NCBI RefSeq assembly: GCF_000350225.1
Contig: NW_005178997.1
Span: 177,642 to 239,481 of the forward strand
From: Chondrus crispus
Taxonomy: Eukaryota > Rhodophyta > Florideophyceae > Gigartinales > Gigartinaceae
DNA length: 61,840 nucleotides
Reading direction: 5' to 3'
A program made the position numbers and the translations under genes. Under the pieces are notes generated by a model. The model had not been told where the DNA came from. It made no database searches and saw only the letters and a list, made by a program, of their open reading frames with translations. Positions 29,057-38,805 of the stretch are shown piece by piece (position 1 is the first letter of the stretch; each line of letters starts with the position of its first letter).

Positions 29057-31091
29057 ATGGCACCGGTTCCTCTAAGCCTGGCGTGGGCGCCAGGAGAAAG
29101 ATTACTCGCAAGCGCTGGAGAGCAGCCCAGTTGCAATCTTGAAGCGCTACCTTCTCTCCCCAATGCGTTTCTTCGCATGTTCTTCACCGGCCATCAGATT
29201 TTTTGTGACAAAACTATATCTATCCAAGAAAAAAGCGCTCGGTACAGATCAATTATCATCACATGTCAACAGGATCTTGAGGAACTCCACGAGCAGGGTG
29301 CGGATATCGAAAAGTCGAAAGAATGGATATTGTCTCTCAAGCATGCGAATATGGTGTGGCATTTTTTTGAATCCGTGTATCTAACAGATCCCGCTATGGA
29401 TGACCGTCACACTAGCGTATTTCTTACTGAGTGGTACCGACTGAGTTGCTACGATATCACGAATGAGAAGGAACTTCCATATCAGTTAATGCAAGCTGGA
29501 CAACCTCGCGAGGATGACGAAAAGTTGTGGGATGTACTAATAAAGCTTGCAATTGTTGGACGACTGGGTGAAATGGAACAAATGTTGCATATCATCAAGC
29601 AAGAGCAGGAAGAGATCGTTGATATGAATTCTTTAGATGACACAATCGACAACGCCATTTCAACTCCTCAACCGCGACCGATGAGTGTTATGCAGACAGT
29701 GCATAGTATTATACAAAGCGCTCCACCAGACAATATCTCATCGAGAAGTGATGGAACTTGGGAAGAATGGCAAAGCCACTGTGGATTGTGGGTTCAATCC
29801 GACGAATTGAAAGCTCATCCCCATGCAAAGAGATTGGTAGGGTTACTGAGTGGTAATATGAAGGGTATTCGCGAGGCATGCACAAATTGGGAAGAGATGC
29901 TGGTTTCGTGCTGTTTATACGGGCAGTACGGGATGGCGAGCGGTGGAAACCTGCGTGGTGGCCATACTTTGGTTTGGAATTCATCGGCGTCTGCATCGGA
30001 AGCCTTCCCTGTTCCAGAAAATGTTGCTCGCGGAGCACTTGTCGAGGCGTCAACAGGTGCCATTCGCAAAGCAATCGTGTCTCTGGAGGCTGGCCTTCCA
30101 ACTAGTTGGTTTTCCGCCCACTTGTGCGACCTACTCGTCACAGCGGGGTATCTCAAAGGTGACACAGGCGCCAAAGTGGAAAGGGCAAAACGGGCGACAG
30201 ACCTTCGTGAGTTCTATCTGAAGGAGTTTGCCCGAGAAGTGGAACGCTCCCGCGGATGCTGGCGCATTGCCGTGGATTATTATAAGGCCTGTCCGTTACA
30301 CGGCACATCGATGCTGATCGACTTTTTATCGCGAATGCCATTCGAGGGTTCGAGTGACCCAACCGTTGAAAAGGTTCTACTCATTTGCACGAAAATGAAA
30401 CTGCAAAGAACGGGGCGGAACATCTGCGAGAAGCTGGGCGCACATTGCCTGAATCAGGAAAATCTTGGCGGTGCTATGTCATGGTTTGCAAGAGCTGGCC
30501 TTTACAAACGCGCTGAAAACGTAGCTGAACTGGCCTTGTCAAGAGCTGAAACGGAGGGCGCTGATTCTCAAGCGGCCCGTTCTCTTGAATGCGTTGTCTT
30601 CGCCCTCACAAGTGCTGGCGACGAAAAAATGATGGAGACCTTCTATTACCTACGCGTTTACTGTGAGATGCAACAAGCTCTTGTGAAGATATCTTCACTG
30701 TTCTCAGATGGTTCGACTGAGAAGCTGCCAAAGTATATTTCGGATTTGGTATCGTCGGCGTGGCGCCTCGTCAGCAGGTGCAAGATGGCGCGCCTGAAGG
30801 CCTAGAGTCGCCTTCGAAGTAGCCCGAGTCATTGAACTCCATCCCAATGTAGTACCACTGCTTTCAAGAGTAGCTATTAGCGACCTGCTAAGCGCTCTAC
30901 AATTGGCGTCAGGGCCACATTGCAGCGAAGAACTGGCCCTTGGAATACGGCGACGACTAGCGTTCGACACATCACTAGCGAGAGAAGCTAATAGGGATGA
31001 CGCTTCGCTATCTCGAGAATGCGAGGCCGCGATGCAGCATTGTCGTAGTGTTTTCATTCGGACTGCAGCTACGAGAATCACTGCGGAGTAA
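29057..31091 (+). CDS. NUP85: nucleoporin Nup85-like, Y-complex
   Basis: The main frame 29057-30777 encodes a helical protein resembling Nup85, a scaffold subunit of the nuclear pore Y (Nup107-160) complex. Useful blocks are LWDVLIKLAIVGRLGEMEQML, the LLVTAGYL stretch and LREFYLKEFAREVERSRGCWRIAVDYYKACP. The frame hits TAG at 30803-30805, but coding continues in another frame (VAFEVARVIELHPNVVPLLS) to TAA at 31089-31091. A 28-nt GTGC...CTAG segment, 30778-30805, would restore the frame if spliced, giving 668 aa. A one-base sequence error or true frameshift is the alternative. Normal Nup85 is about 650-750 aa, so the longer form fits better. The end overlaps the convergent gene by 14 nt. Confidence 0.75.
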
Positions 31092-31894
31092 AGCGCCGTC
31101 GCCCTGCCCAGTACTGCCACTTTTCGGTCATGAGGAGCCGCATCCCAGCTTCCGTTCTGCGATCTTCGGACATTTTTTTGCCTGATAAGTGGTCAACTTC
31201 TTTCCTTAGCAAACGATGCTTCTCCAGCTTTGTTTGAACACGCTCATGTTCGGAATGCAATCGAGTTTCAACGTGGATCAAGTAAGTCATGATTCTGTCT
31301 ATAAAGGCTGCAGGGCTTATACCATTTTTCACGTCAAGCCTCAAGTTCGACCTGTCAGATTGGACACCAATCGCGATTGCGTGCGGTCGACCACCCCCCG
31401 GGACTTGAGACACATGTACTCCTCTCTGCTCACCAGCATCAATGACTGTTCTCATATCGTGTGCTAGGCCGCCTTCCTTGCTCGTGCCATTTCTGTTTCC
31501 CAAAAATACCTCGTCGTGGCTGAAGGTGCCCTCGAGAGCGTACTCCCCGTTGCTCCAAGACACACGAAGAATTTCAGCTTTCCTCGCATTCTGCGCAAAC
31601 GTCTCAAAAAGGAGGTAATGGCTAGTTAGGTCCAAATCGGTATTCTCCGTTGTGGAGCGCGAAGCAGGAAGCATCAGACTCTTCCACCATGATGCTCCCC
31701 CTTTCTGCATATTCAAAGACTTGATCTCTTTTATTCTCTGTTGCCCTAAATAATTTGGGTAGGCAAGGCTACTCGTTGGCAAGCCGAAGAGAAATCAAAT
31801 GCAATCACTTTGGAAACCTATTGAGGAAGAGATGCTCGCAAAGATCAAAGACCTCAACGGTTTTCTTATCCAGGAAGACGGACAGGCTGTGCAT
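31078..31894 (-). CDS. coiled-coil protein of unknown function (2 exons)
   Basis: Exon 31818-31894 joins exon 31078-31771 through a 46-nt intron (GTTTCC...CGAG), giving 256 aa. The second-exon frame alone begins with TTG, and the upstream exon supplies a proper ATG. The product has a beta-rich first half (EILRVSWSNGEYALEGTFS) and a C-terminal helix with heptad-like charge pattern (HVETRLHSEHERVQTKLEKH), ending in a basic tail. A globular head followed by a coiled coil recalls the XRCC4/XLF superfamily, but similarity is too weak to assert. It overlaps the Nup85 tail by 14 nt. Confidence 0.55.
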
Positions 31895-32230
31895 GGTCTT
31901 TTGGGCGGAACACGAGCGTGTGGAAACGCCAACAACATATCGATTTTAGATTATATTACACGTGTATGCTGTAGCGGAGGCCGTACATCTTTTGTACGTC
32001 CCTCAGTGGTGTCCACTTCACTTGCTTTAATACCGTAGCCGCTGAAGTGATGCAGTCAAATGCTTTGTTGCTGTCCCGTTGCAGTTTCCCAGAGAGCAGC
32101 TGATGAAATTTGTGGTTACAGTGAATGCAACCACTGCCAGCTTGACGACTGCAATACTGTCGCCAGTGAGAGCAATGGGATTAACCAAACTGCATATGCA
32201 TCGCAAAAAAATGGAATAGGAACAAGAGTT
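31895..32230. other. short intergenic region between two minus-strand genes
   Basis: 336 bp. A TACACGTGTA palindrome lies at about 31956-31965. No gene is seen. Confidence 0.35.
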
Positions 32231-35044
32231 TCAATCATCGGCCAACAGCTTTTGAACTGTCAAAACCTTTCGAACGATGAGCAGGGAGTCTTCAGATAGC
32301 GTATCTAAAAATGACTTCGCGTTCTGATGTTCTGATGTAACTTGTCCATCCGCAGTCATACTCATGTGCCGAGTTACGGTCAAGGGAAGTGACAGATGCC
32401 GAAACACTGCTTCGCGTAACTTTTTCAGATGCAATTCTTCGACTTGATCCCCTTTCCACTTCTCGGAAAGCTTTCCCATCATCTCATAATCACATCTCTG
32501 TAGTGATTGACAAATTGTTTCAGCAAGAGTGTCTTGAATTGCAGTCAGATGCAATCTTTCCTTGGTGTCCATATCCTCTGATTTATACCTGGCGGAAGCT
32601 TTCTCAAAAAGGCCCACATTCCAGATCGTAGAATCAAGAAAATATGTAGGTGCCGTCCTCGCCGGAAGAAGGTCCAGCAATACAATTGCACTTACAAGTT
32701 GCATGCGAAGTTCACCGTTTTCAAGAGACCATCTGACTGCTTCTGTCAAGATCTCTCTTGGTTTCGTTAATGCCTCTGAACAACCTGAAACTATGCTCAT
32801 CAAAATCTTCCCAACGGCTCTGCAACACATGCACTTGGTGTTGACTGGTTTCTCACCCTTCAAAACGTTCGACAAGACTAGAGCTTGTTCGCACCATCGA
32901 CTTGACCGTTGGTGTTGTGAAACAGAAACCTTCAGATTAGATGTAGAGGACTCTTGAAGTGCACACACAACAAGATTGATAGCAGCGATGTCACTTGATT
33001 CAGCTCCAGATCTGTTGGTTCGCACGTTTCGCTGAATCTCTTTACCTTGTCCTAGCTTCAAATATTGAGCAGCAAACTCCGAAGCGGAGTCGAGCCTAGA
33101 AAAGAAAAAGTCGTTTTGCTGAGGCAGTTCGCGCAGAATTCTCTCCATCAAAGATGCAAATGAACTCATGGCTTTTCCCCGCACGCTAGGTGCATTGCAC
33201 AGGCTTCGCATTTCATCATCGAGGCAACCAACGATTTCTGAGAGCACATCGATCGAAACTTTTCTCACCGGTACGCATGCAAGCGATTTGATGGAGCCTA
33301 TTCTCGTGGTATCACTTTGGTTGGATACAGCAACTCCTTTGAGCAGACCCACAGCGTTCTGTACCGTGGTAGAATGTCTGTTCTCAAAGCAGCTAGCTTC
33401 ACATGAAGAGGCAGCGACATGCTTCTGGTTGGCAAGAGGACTTACTATATCTGACAATAACAAAACACTTCCAAGAGCATTGATGGCTGAGCCTTGGCCA
33501 GGATGTGTGCGATCCTGAACAACCCTATGAAGAAGCGTATGGTAAAGCTCCCATGCCAAAGACACCTCAACGCGAACATCGTCTATTTCATTTCCATCGC
33601 CAGCACGTCGCGGCTTCCCTTGAAGCAACTTGACTGTTTGCGAAATATAGGTTTCAACGATTCGTATACAGTGCAACGACTGTCCAGTTGCCGGCTCTTC
33701 CCTCTCCAAGTCGATCAAAGGCAAGTGCCATCCGTGCAGCATTCTTCGAAATAAATGAGGGTGTACAAAGACAATGTTCCGCAGTACGGTTAGGATTTCT
33801 AATGCTGGCTGGTTGCCATGACGATTCCTTAATACCCTGATAAAGTCCTCACAAAACTGCTCTATCTCGTCCAAAGCAATATTTTCGCCGCTCTTTGCGA
33901 CCAATACAGCGATAGCAGAGGCTGCCGCAGCACGGCTAGTCAAATCTGTGTTCTCTTCATCAAGCAGCCGACTTCGCAACGCTTGTGCAAGAAGAACAGC
34001 CTTCTCATGCGGGACAGCCGGAACAGGCATGCTCCAAGCAAGTTCCGCACCTAGCTTCGCGAGCTTCGCGGTAACTACACCGCTGCTTTCTGATTCCAAC
34101 GCCGACGCAACTACAGTGTACAATGCCGCACTGGCACGCAAGACGCGAGAGCTTGCAGAAGTGAATGAAACCGAAGTTTGCGGATTCGTTGGGCGTGCGA
34201 ACTGGGTTGCCTTTTGAATAAATGTCCTTGTGCTTGCTAGAAGGGCGGTGACAGTCGAAACTGCTGTCGACCTCAACTGCACGTCTCTCTCAAACAAAAT
34301 AATTGAGGCCAGAGTGTCTCGGCCTCCGGCAGCGCGACGTGGAACGCCGTCCCGGTCTGGAAGAAACATACCCCAAAACGGGATGAGGGCGCGACTGGCG
34401 ACACCTGCAAGAGATTGCAAGGCGTTGAGCGCTGCATACCTGACGGTGTGGAGACGGGGCGCGTAGGACGATAAACCGTCGCGATCCGATTGTGCACCAC
34501 TGCCGCTGTCCGAGTTGGGGTCTGCAAGTGGGGCTGGACGCGACGTAAAGAGAGCAACATGTATTGGTTCGACAAGCGAGGGTACGTGGCGCTCTACCTG
34601 TTCACGAGCGGGACGGCTCGGGAGTGCGGCGCGAGCGATAGCGGCGACGCAGGATAATGAGGCGGAGAGCGCAGAGGCATCGCGTGAGGATGTTGGAGAC
34701 AAAGAGGATGTGGCTAGTGCTTCAGCAGTGGAAAGAGAGGCGGAAGGTGAGGAGGCGTGCCAGTGTGGTAATGATGAGCAGAGTTGCGCCAGGCGGAAAC
34801 GGATGTAAGGTGAGGCCGGGGGGCATTGTAGAATGTGGAGATGAAGGGCAGCACCGAGCTCGACTTGAAAGGAAGGCAGTGGGGGAGCAGAAATGTTTGA
34901 TAGAAGGGACAGTAACTGGGGATGGGCAGTGGTCCCTCGAAGATCGTTTTGGAGTTGATGAGATATGGCGAGCAAATCGATAGAAGTTTGCGACTTGGAA
35001 TGCAGCGGACGCCTGCGAGATGCTCGGGAGCGAGAGCCCCCCAT
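32231..35044 (-). CDS. large HEAT/ARM-repeat protein, HEATR6-like
   Basis: A 937-residue intronless alpha-solenoid protein. Helical repeats run through most of its length. The block VRYAALNALQSLAGVASRALIPFWGMFLPD (about residues 205-235) resembles the HEATR6 N-terminal domain (DUF4042). Another HEAT-like unit is FENRHSTTVQNAVGLLKGVAVSN. HEATR6-type proteins are poorly characterised. The first 25 residues are basic. The ATG at 35042-35044 opens the frame. It is the last gene of the dense block; the first transposon begins 243 bp upstream of its start. Confidence 0.65.
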   Translation of the reverse strand: MGGSRSRASRRRPLHSKSQTSIDLLAISHQLQNDLRGTTAHPQLLSLLSNISAPPLPSFQVELGAALHLHILQCPPASPYIRFRLAQLCSSLPHWHASSPSASLSTAEALATSSLSPTSSRDASALSASLSCVAAIARAALPSRPAREQVERHVPSLVEPIHVALFTSRPAPLADPNSDSGSGAQSDRDGLSSYAPRLHTVRYAALNALQSLAGVASRALIPFWGMFLPDRDGVPRRAAGGRDTLASIILFERDVQLRSTAVSTVTALLASTRTFIQKATQFARPTNPQTSVSFTSASSRVLRASAALYTVVASALESESSGVVTAKLAKLGAELAWSMPVPAVPHEKAVLLAQALRSRLLDEENTDLTSRAAAASAIAVLVAKSGENIALDEIEQFCEDFIRVLRNRHGNQPALEILTVLRNIVFVHPHLFRRMLHGWHLPLIDLEREEPATGQSLHCIRIVETYISQTVKLLQGKPRRAGDGNEIDDVRVEVSLAWELYHTLLHRVVQDRTHPGQGSAINALGSVLLLSDIVSPLANQKHVAASSCEASCFENRHSTTVQNAVGLLKGVAVSNQSDTTRIGSIKSLACVPVRKVSIDVLSEIVGCLDDEMRSLCNAPSVRGKAMSSFASLMERILRELPQQNDFFFSRLDSASEFAAQYLKLGQGKEIQRNVRTNRSGAESSDIAAINLVVCALQESSTSNLKVSVSQHQRSSRWCEQALVLSNVLKGEKPVNTKCMCCRAVGKILMSIVSGCSEALTKPREILTEAVRWSLENGELRMQLVSAIVLLDLLPARTAPTYFLDSTIWNVGLFEKASARYKSEDMDTKERLHLTAIQDTLAETICQSLQRCDYEMMGKLSEKWKGDQVEELHLKKLREAVFRHLSLPLTVTRHMSMTADGQVTSEHQNAKSFLDTLSEDSLLIVRKVLTVQKLLADD

Positions 35045-35729
35045 CCATGCAGAGCTGATGAGGAATGAGGGTAAGCCTCAACGGCCAGGATATGCTAGTA
35101 GAGCTACTGCATGTGACTAAGACTCCACCAAGTCTCGTTCCATGGCGCTTCGCGATAGCAGCATTCAGAGTTGGTGTGAGGAATCTTGTTCTCTGTTTGA
35201 ACGCAGTTTCAGAGGTGAAGAAATTACGAATAGATGGCCGCCTCCCTTTTGCAAAATTGGCAATGCTTGTCTGTCGAACAAGGTAAGGGGGGGTGCCCTA
35301 ATTTTTTGGAACACGCCCTAATTACCTGAACATCCCAAATATTGCGAACTTTTATCCCCATATCGGGCCAAAGACAGCAAACAATGCTCAACAAGTTCAT
35401 AAAAAAGCCAATGGCTCAATTCCTTGTGGATAGATTCAAAAACAAATCTGCGCAAACAATAGAGAGCTTACGCAACATCTTGTGAGCTGAAAATCCGTCA
35501 AATCACTCGCAAGGAAAATTATACTGCTTTCAGTTGCCCGAAATTTGCGTCGTGCCTGTTTGCAAAATAGCTGAAATGTGGCTATTTGCTCATGACACTT
35601 CTGTCATCATTTGAGGACAACTGTCTTGGGTTTTCGCGCGAAACATAAGAAACACCAATAACTCTTATAGAGAGGGCGCCATCTTCAACCGGCGTCTCGA
35701 GACTTTCGAACAGCTGCATCCACAAAAAC

Positions 35730-36539
35730 ATGGCTGAGGTTATACCTGTGGAAAATAATGAACCAACCACGAAAAAAAGGGCACAAAGAGGGAAGTATCT
35801 TCCAATGGAAGACCTGATTTTGGTGAGGGAGGTAGCAGCTCTGCGTGCTCACGTTGCTCCGTATGGAACGGTAAGGCAAACCTACGAACAGGTTGCTGCG
35901 AAGGTTAACCTTAACCCCCATATGGAGCAAAAAGTCACATGGAAGGCTGTGCAGGACAGCTACAACCGTTTAAAAGACGACTTCCAGGTTGAGGACAGAC
36001 GCAATGCCGGTCTATCCGGTGTAGCTGGAGGCGAAATGGGAGATCTTTATCAATTGCTCTCACAAATGCAGGAGGAAAGGCAGTCGTTTGTTGACGATAA
36101 GGGAAAGGATCGATTGGAAAAGCAAACGAAAGAACAGGAGAAGGAGAGGCTGGGTAAGACGGTGGTGGAAATGGCCTTGCTTCGTTGGTCCCAGCGGACG
36201 AGCTCAGAAGATGGGACGGAAGACGAAAGGGATGATGGTGATGAGACCGCGTCTGGCGAAGGAGAGCGAGCAAAGAAGCGAGCGAAGAAGCGCCGTAAAA
36301 CACAGCATTATGGAGTAAGCGGGGGGTTGTCGGTTTTTGCGGAGAAGCTTAAGGATGCAGATATGGCGCGTATCAACCTTGAGACAGAGCAGCTCAAGTT
36401 TGAGAAGGAGAAGTGGGCAGGTGAAAAAGAAGAACGCGAGACGGAACGTATAGAGCGCCGAAAGGAACGCGAGGACTCTCAGAAAATAGAGCTTAAGAAA
36501 TTTGAGCTCATGCTTGATGTCCTCAGAAACAAGAACTGA
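35730..36539 (+). CDS. Myb/trihelix-like DNA-binding protein of Harbinger element
   Basis: A 269-residue intact protein. Residues 15-95 form a trihelix/Myb-SANT-like domain (DLILVREVAALRAHVAPYGT, then VTWKAVQDSYNRLKDDF). An acidic linker, a basic cluster (GERAKKRAKKRRK) resembling a nuclear localisation signal, and a C-terminal charged coiled coil follow. In Harbinger elements the Myb-like partner carries the transposase to the nucleus and binds the ends. Position and orientation opposite the DDE gene fit that role. Confidence 0.75.
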   Translation: MAEVIPVENNEPTTKKRAQRGKYLPMEDLILVREVAALRAHVAPYGTVRQTYEQVAAKVNLNPHMEQKVTWKAVQDSYNRLKDDFQVEDRRNAGLSGVAGGEMGDLYQLLSQMQEERQSFVDDKGKDRLEKQTKEQEKERLGKTVVEMALLRWSQRTSSEDGTEDERDDGDETASGEGERAKKRAKKRRKTQHYGVSGGLSVFAEKLKDADMARINLETEQLKFEKEKWAGEKEERETERIERRKEREDSQKIELKKFELMLDVLRNKN

Positions 36540-37276
36540 GGTAGCGGTCGGGTGTCTGTGGTGGTTTTCGTGTTTTAAAAGAGGGCTTCGGAAGCACTAG
36601 GCGCACGGATCCCAGCTCATTTCACCCTTCAGGTTGACGGTAGAGGGGAAAAGACTATTTCTTGTCAGTATCAAGTGAGAGTTCCCTCTCTCCGTCCTAC
36701 ATGTCTACATTCCGCACTCGTCGCAACGCTGTGCCGTCAATCCCTATCACGGAGCCCACCACACGCCGCAGCCGCCCACGGCCTCCCACGTTGCCCATCG
36801 CCATATCCCTACCAGCAGTCCCTCCGTCCTTCATGTCACCACCGCCCTCGACATCCCCCACGCCCCCCTCTACATGCTACAGCCGCCCTCGACTTCTCCC
36901 ACGCCCCCATGCCACCACAGCCCTCAGCTTCTGCTTTCAGCTTCCCGCATACCCCCGGGCCCCGACACCTCCCGCCCTCACCCCTCACCCTTCACCACAC
37001 AACCTGAATCGCGTGCCTCGTGCTTCAATCGCATATATAGTTGAAAGTAAATTCTGGTACTACTTTTATCACGAAACGGTACACTTAGTCGGACGGCCCG
37101 CATCACCAAAAACCATGGCATCCACTGCATCCTCATTTACTCGTCTCTTCCCCCCACCTTCCGTCTTCCTCTTTTCTGCTTCAAGTCTCTACTCCCTTCA
37201 CAGCTTCCTCTTATCGCCAAACCCGGCCTCTCCGTATCACTATCTACACCTATTGTCGAATCTCGCACCTTTTTAG
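36540..37276. repeat. C/T-rich spacer between the two Harbinger genes
   Basis: About 740 bp with a strong CCNCC/CTCC bias on the plus strand from 36690 to 37020. It opens a long Pro/Ser frame (36662-37276) that I read as composition, not a gene. A similar C-rich tract sits at the matching place in the second Harbinger element. Confidence 0.6.
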
Positions 37277-38470
37277 TCAAGAAACTAACAAGGTGCGAGC
37301 TTCGATGCACTCTTGAAGTGAAGGAGGAGTGACACCGAAGTAACGTGAGATTTGATTGGGGTAGCACGAATTGTGTAGGTTGCACATGAGCATAGTGCCA
37401 AGATAAAGAAGGCCAACCGGCGATTCGCCAAGTTTCATCTTCCTTTTTGTGTCACATACCGGGAAGTACAGTTTAACCTTTTTAAATATCCATTCCACTG
37501 TGACCCTGACCTTCGACATGGACGCATTGAACGCCCTCTGGTTAACGTTCAGGTTGCTTCCTTGGAAGGGCACTTCCATGAAATTTCTCCAATTGTAACC
37601 AGAATCTCCAAACAAAACATACTGCTCCCCATTGACCTGTAGAATGCTGCCAAAGTTGCTCTCAATCCCACTGCATGAAAACATGAACCAGTCATGGCGC
37701 TTCCCTTCTACAGGTCCGTAGGCATGTAGTATCATCCCGTCAGGTGTAGTAACGGCCTGGTACTTCAGGGCGTGTTTGCGCTTGTGGCCGTTATAAACAA
37801 CGAGCTGCTTCATATAACCGCTGGGACGAGCAACACCGAGAACATTGCCGTCCACAAACCCAATACAGTTTTTTAGAGCCGCCCCGCACTCGCTAATCCC
37901 GTCGCTAAATGGTCCTGCCCGTGTTTCCATATAGCTCTGTGGTACAGGGCTAAGAAGAAGGTGACCACTAGCCGACATAAAATGATCCATACCCTCCCAG
38001 AAGATCTCAGAGAGCTGGGAGGGGTGCTTGCCAAATATATCGCAAATGTCCTCCCACCGATCCGGCATAGCCATGGGACGTAGAATTATGCAGGTTGCTA
38101 GGATCGGGTGAACTACATATCGATTTCGCTTTGTCAGAGACTGGTTAGACGGCCAGCCGAGAACCGGCACCAATGAACACACGTCGACGATCCGAAACCT
38201 GAAGTGCCGCAGAGCCTCTCTGTCGCTGAAGCGATTAAAGTTAAACATAAAATCAGTTGCCGCGATACGTTGAGACCGGTCGAGCAGTTTGTTGCACTGC
38301 TCAGTCCAGATGTCATGTTCGATGGCAAGCGCTAAAAGTGTGGGCGATCTGGAGAAAGAAGAGGGGTGTACGTGGTGGTTAAGATATCGCTTGCCTACAG
38401 GAAGAAGCAGGCTGCCGTAGACGGCAGCACGAGCTGTGCACGTCGTGAGTTTGAAGTTCTTTTGGGCCAT
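37277..38470 (-). CDS. PIF/Harbinger DDE transposase
   Basis: A 397-residue intact DDE_Tnp_4-type transposase that cuts and reinserts the element. Catalytic Asp 1 is in NCIGFVDGNVLG, Asp 2 in YVLFGDSGYNWRN, and the Glu in VRVTVEWIFKKVKLYFP. The N-terminal half has a helical DNA-binding region with RYVVHPILATCIILRPMAMP. There are no stops or shifts, and the ATG at 38468-38470 is natural. The transposase could still be functional, although its 5' flank is separated from the element end by a pogo insertion. Confidence 0.9.
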   Translation of the reverse strand: MAQKNFKLTTCTARAAVYGSLLLPVGKRYLNHHVHPSSFSRSPTLLALAIEHDIWTEQCNKLLDRSQRIAATDFMFNFNRFSDREALRHFRFRIVDVCSLVPVLGWPSNQSLTKRNRYVVHPILATCIILRPMAMPDRWEDICDIFGKHPSQLSEIFWEGMDHFMSASGHLLLSPVPQSYMETRAGPFSDGISECGAALKNCIGFVDGNVLGVARPSGYMKQLVVYNGHKRKHALKYQAVTTPDGMILHAYGPVEGKRHDWFMFSCSGIESNFGSILQVNGEQYVLFGDSGYNWRNFMEVPFQGSNLNVNQRAFNASMSKVRVTVEWIFKKVKLYFPVCDTKRKMKLGESPVGLLYLGTMLMCNLHNSCYPNQISRYFGVTPPSLQECIEARTLLVS

Positions 38471-38805
38471 GGTGAGGGTTGGTGCTGCTACTCACAACCT
38501 CGATGCGAAATGCGCTAGCGTAATCTATCAGACAAATATGAGGAGTTGCACTGCGCGCAAAATTGTTGTACGCGTGTACACACAAGCTGTGCAGAATTCT
38601 GACAGAATTTTCATTCGCGTAAACTCACTAATACCACGCACCAATTTACATTAAGGACATCACTTGTTTCAATTCCTCCATTTCTCTGCCAAAAGAGGCG
38701 GGCCTTTCAAAACACAAACACCGATGGGCGCGCAAAAAGTCAGACGTCCCGCCAAAAGTCCGCATGGCATCCACACAAAATGCAGCATAAAAAGACCATC
38801 GTTTC

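Noticed and set aside
36662..37276. 204-codon Pro/Ser-rich ORF
   Set aside because: Result of C/T-rich composition between Harbinger genes.
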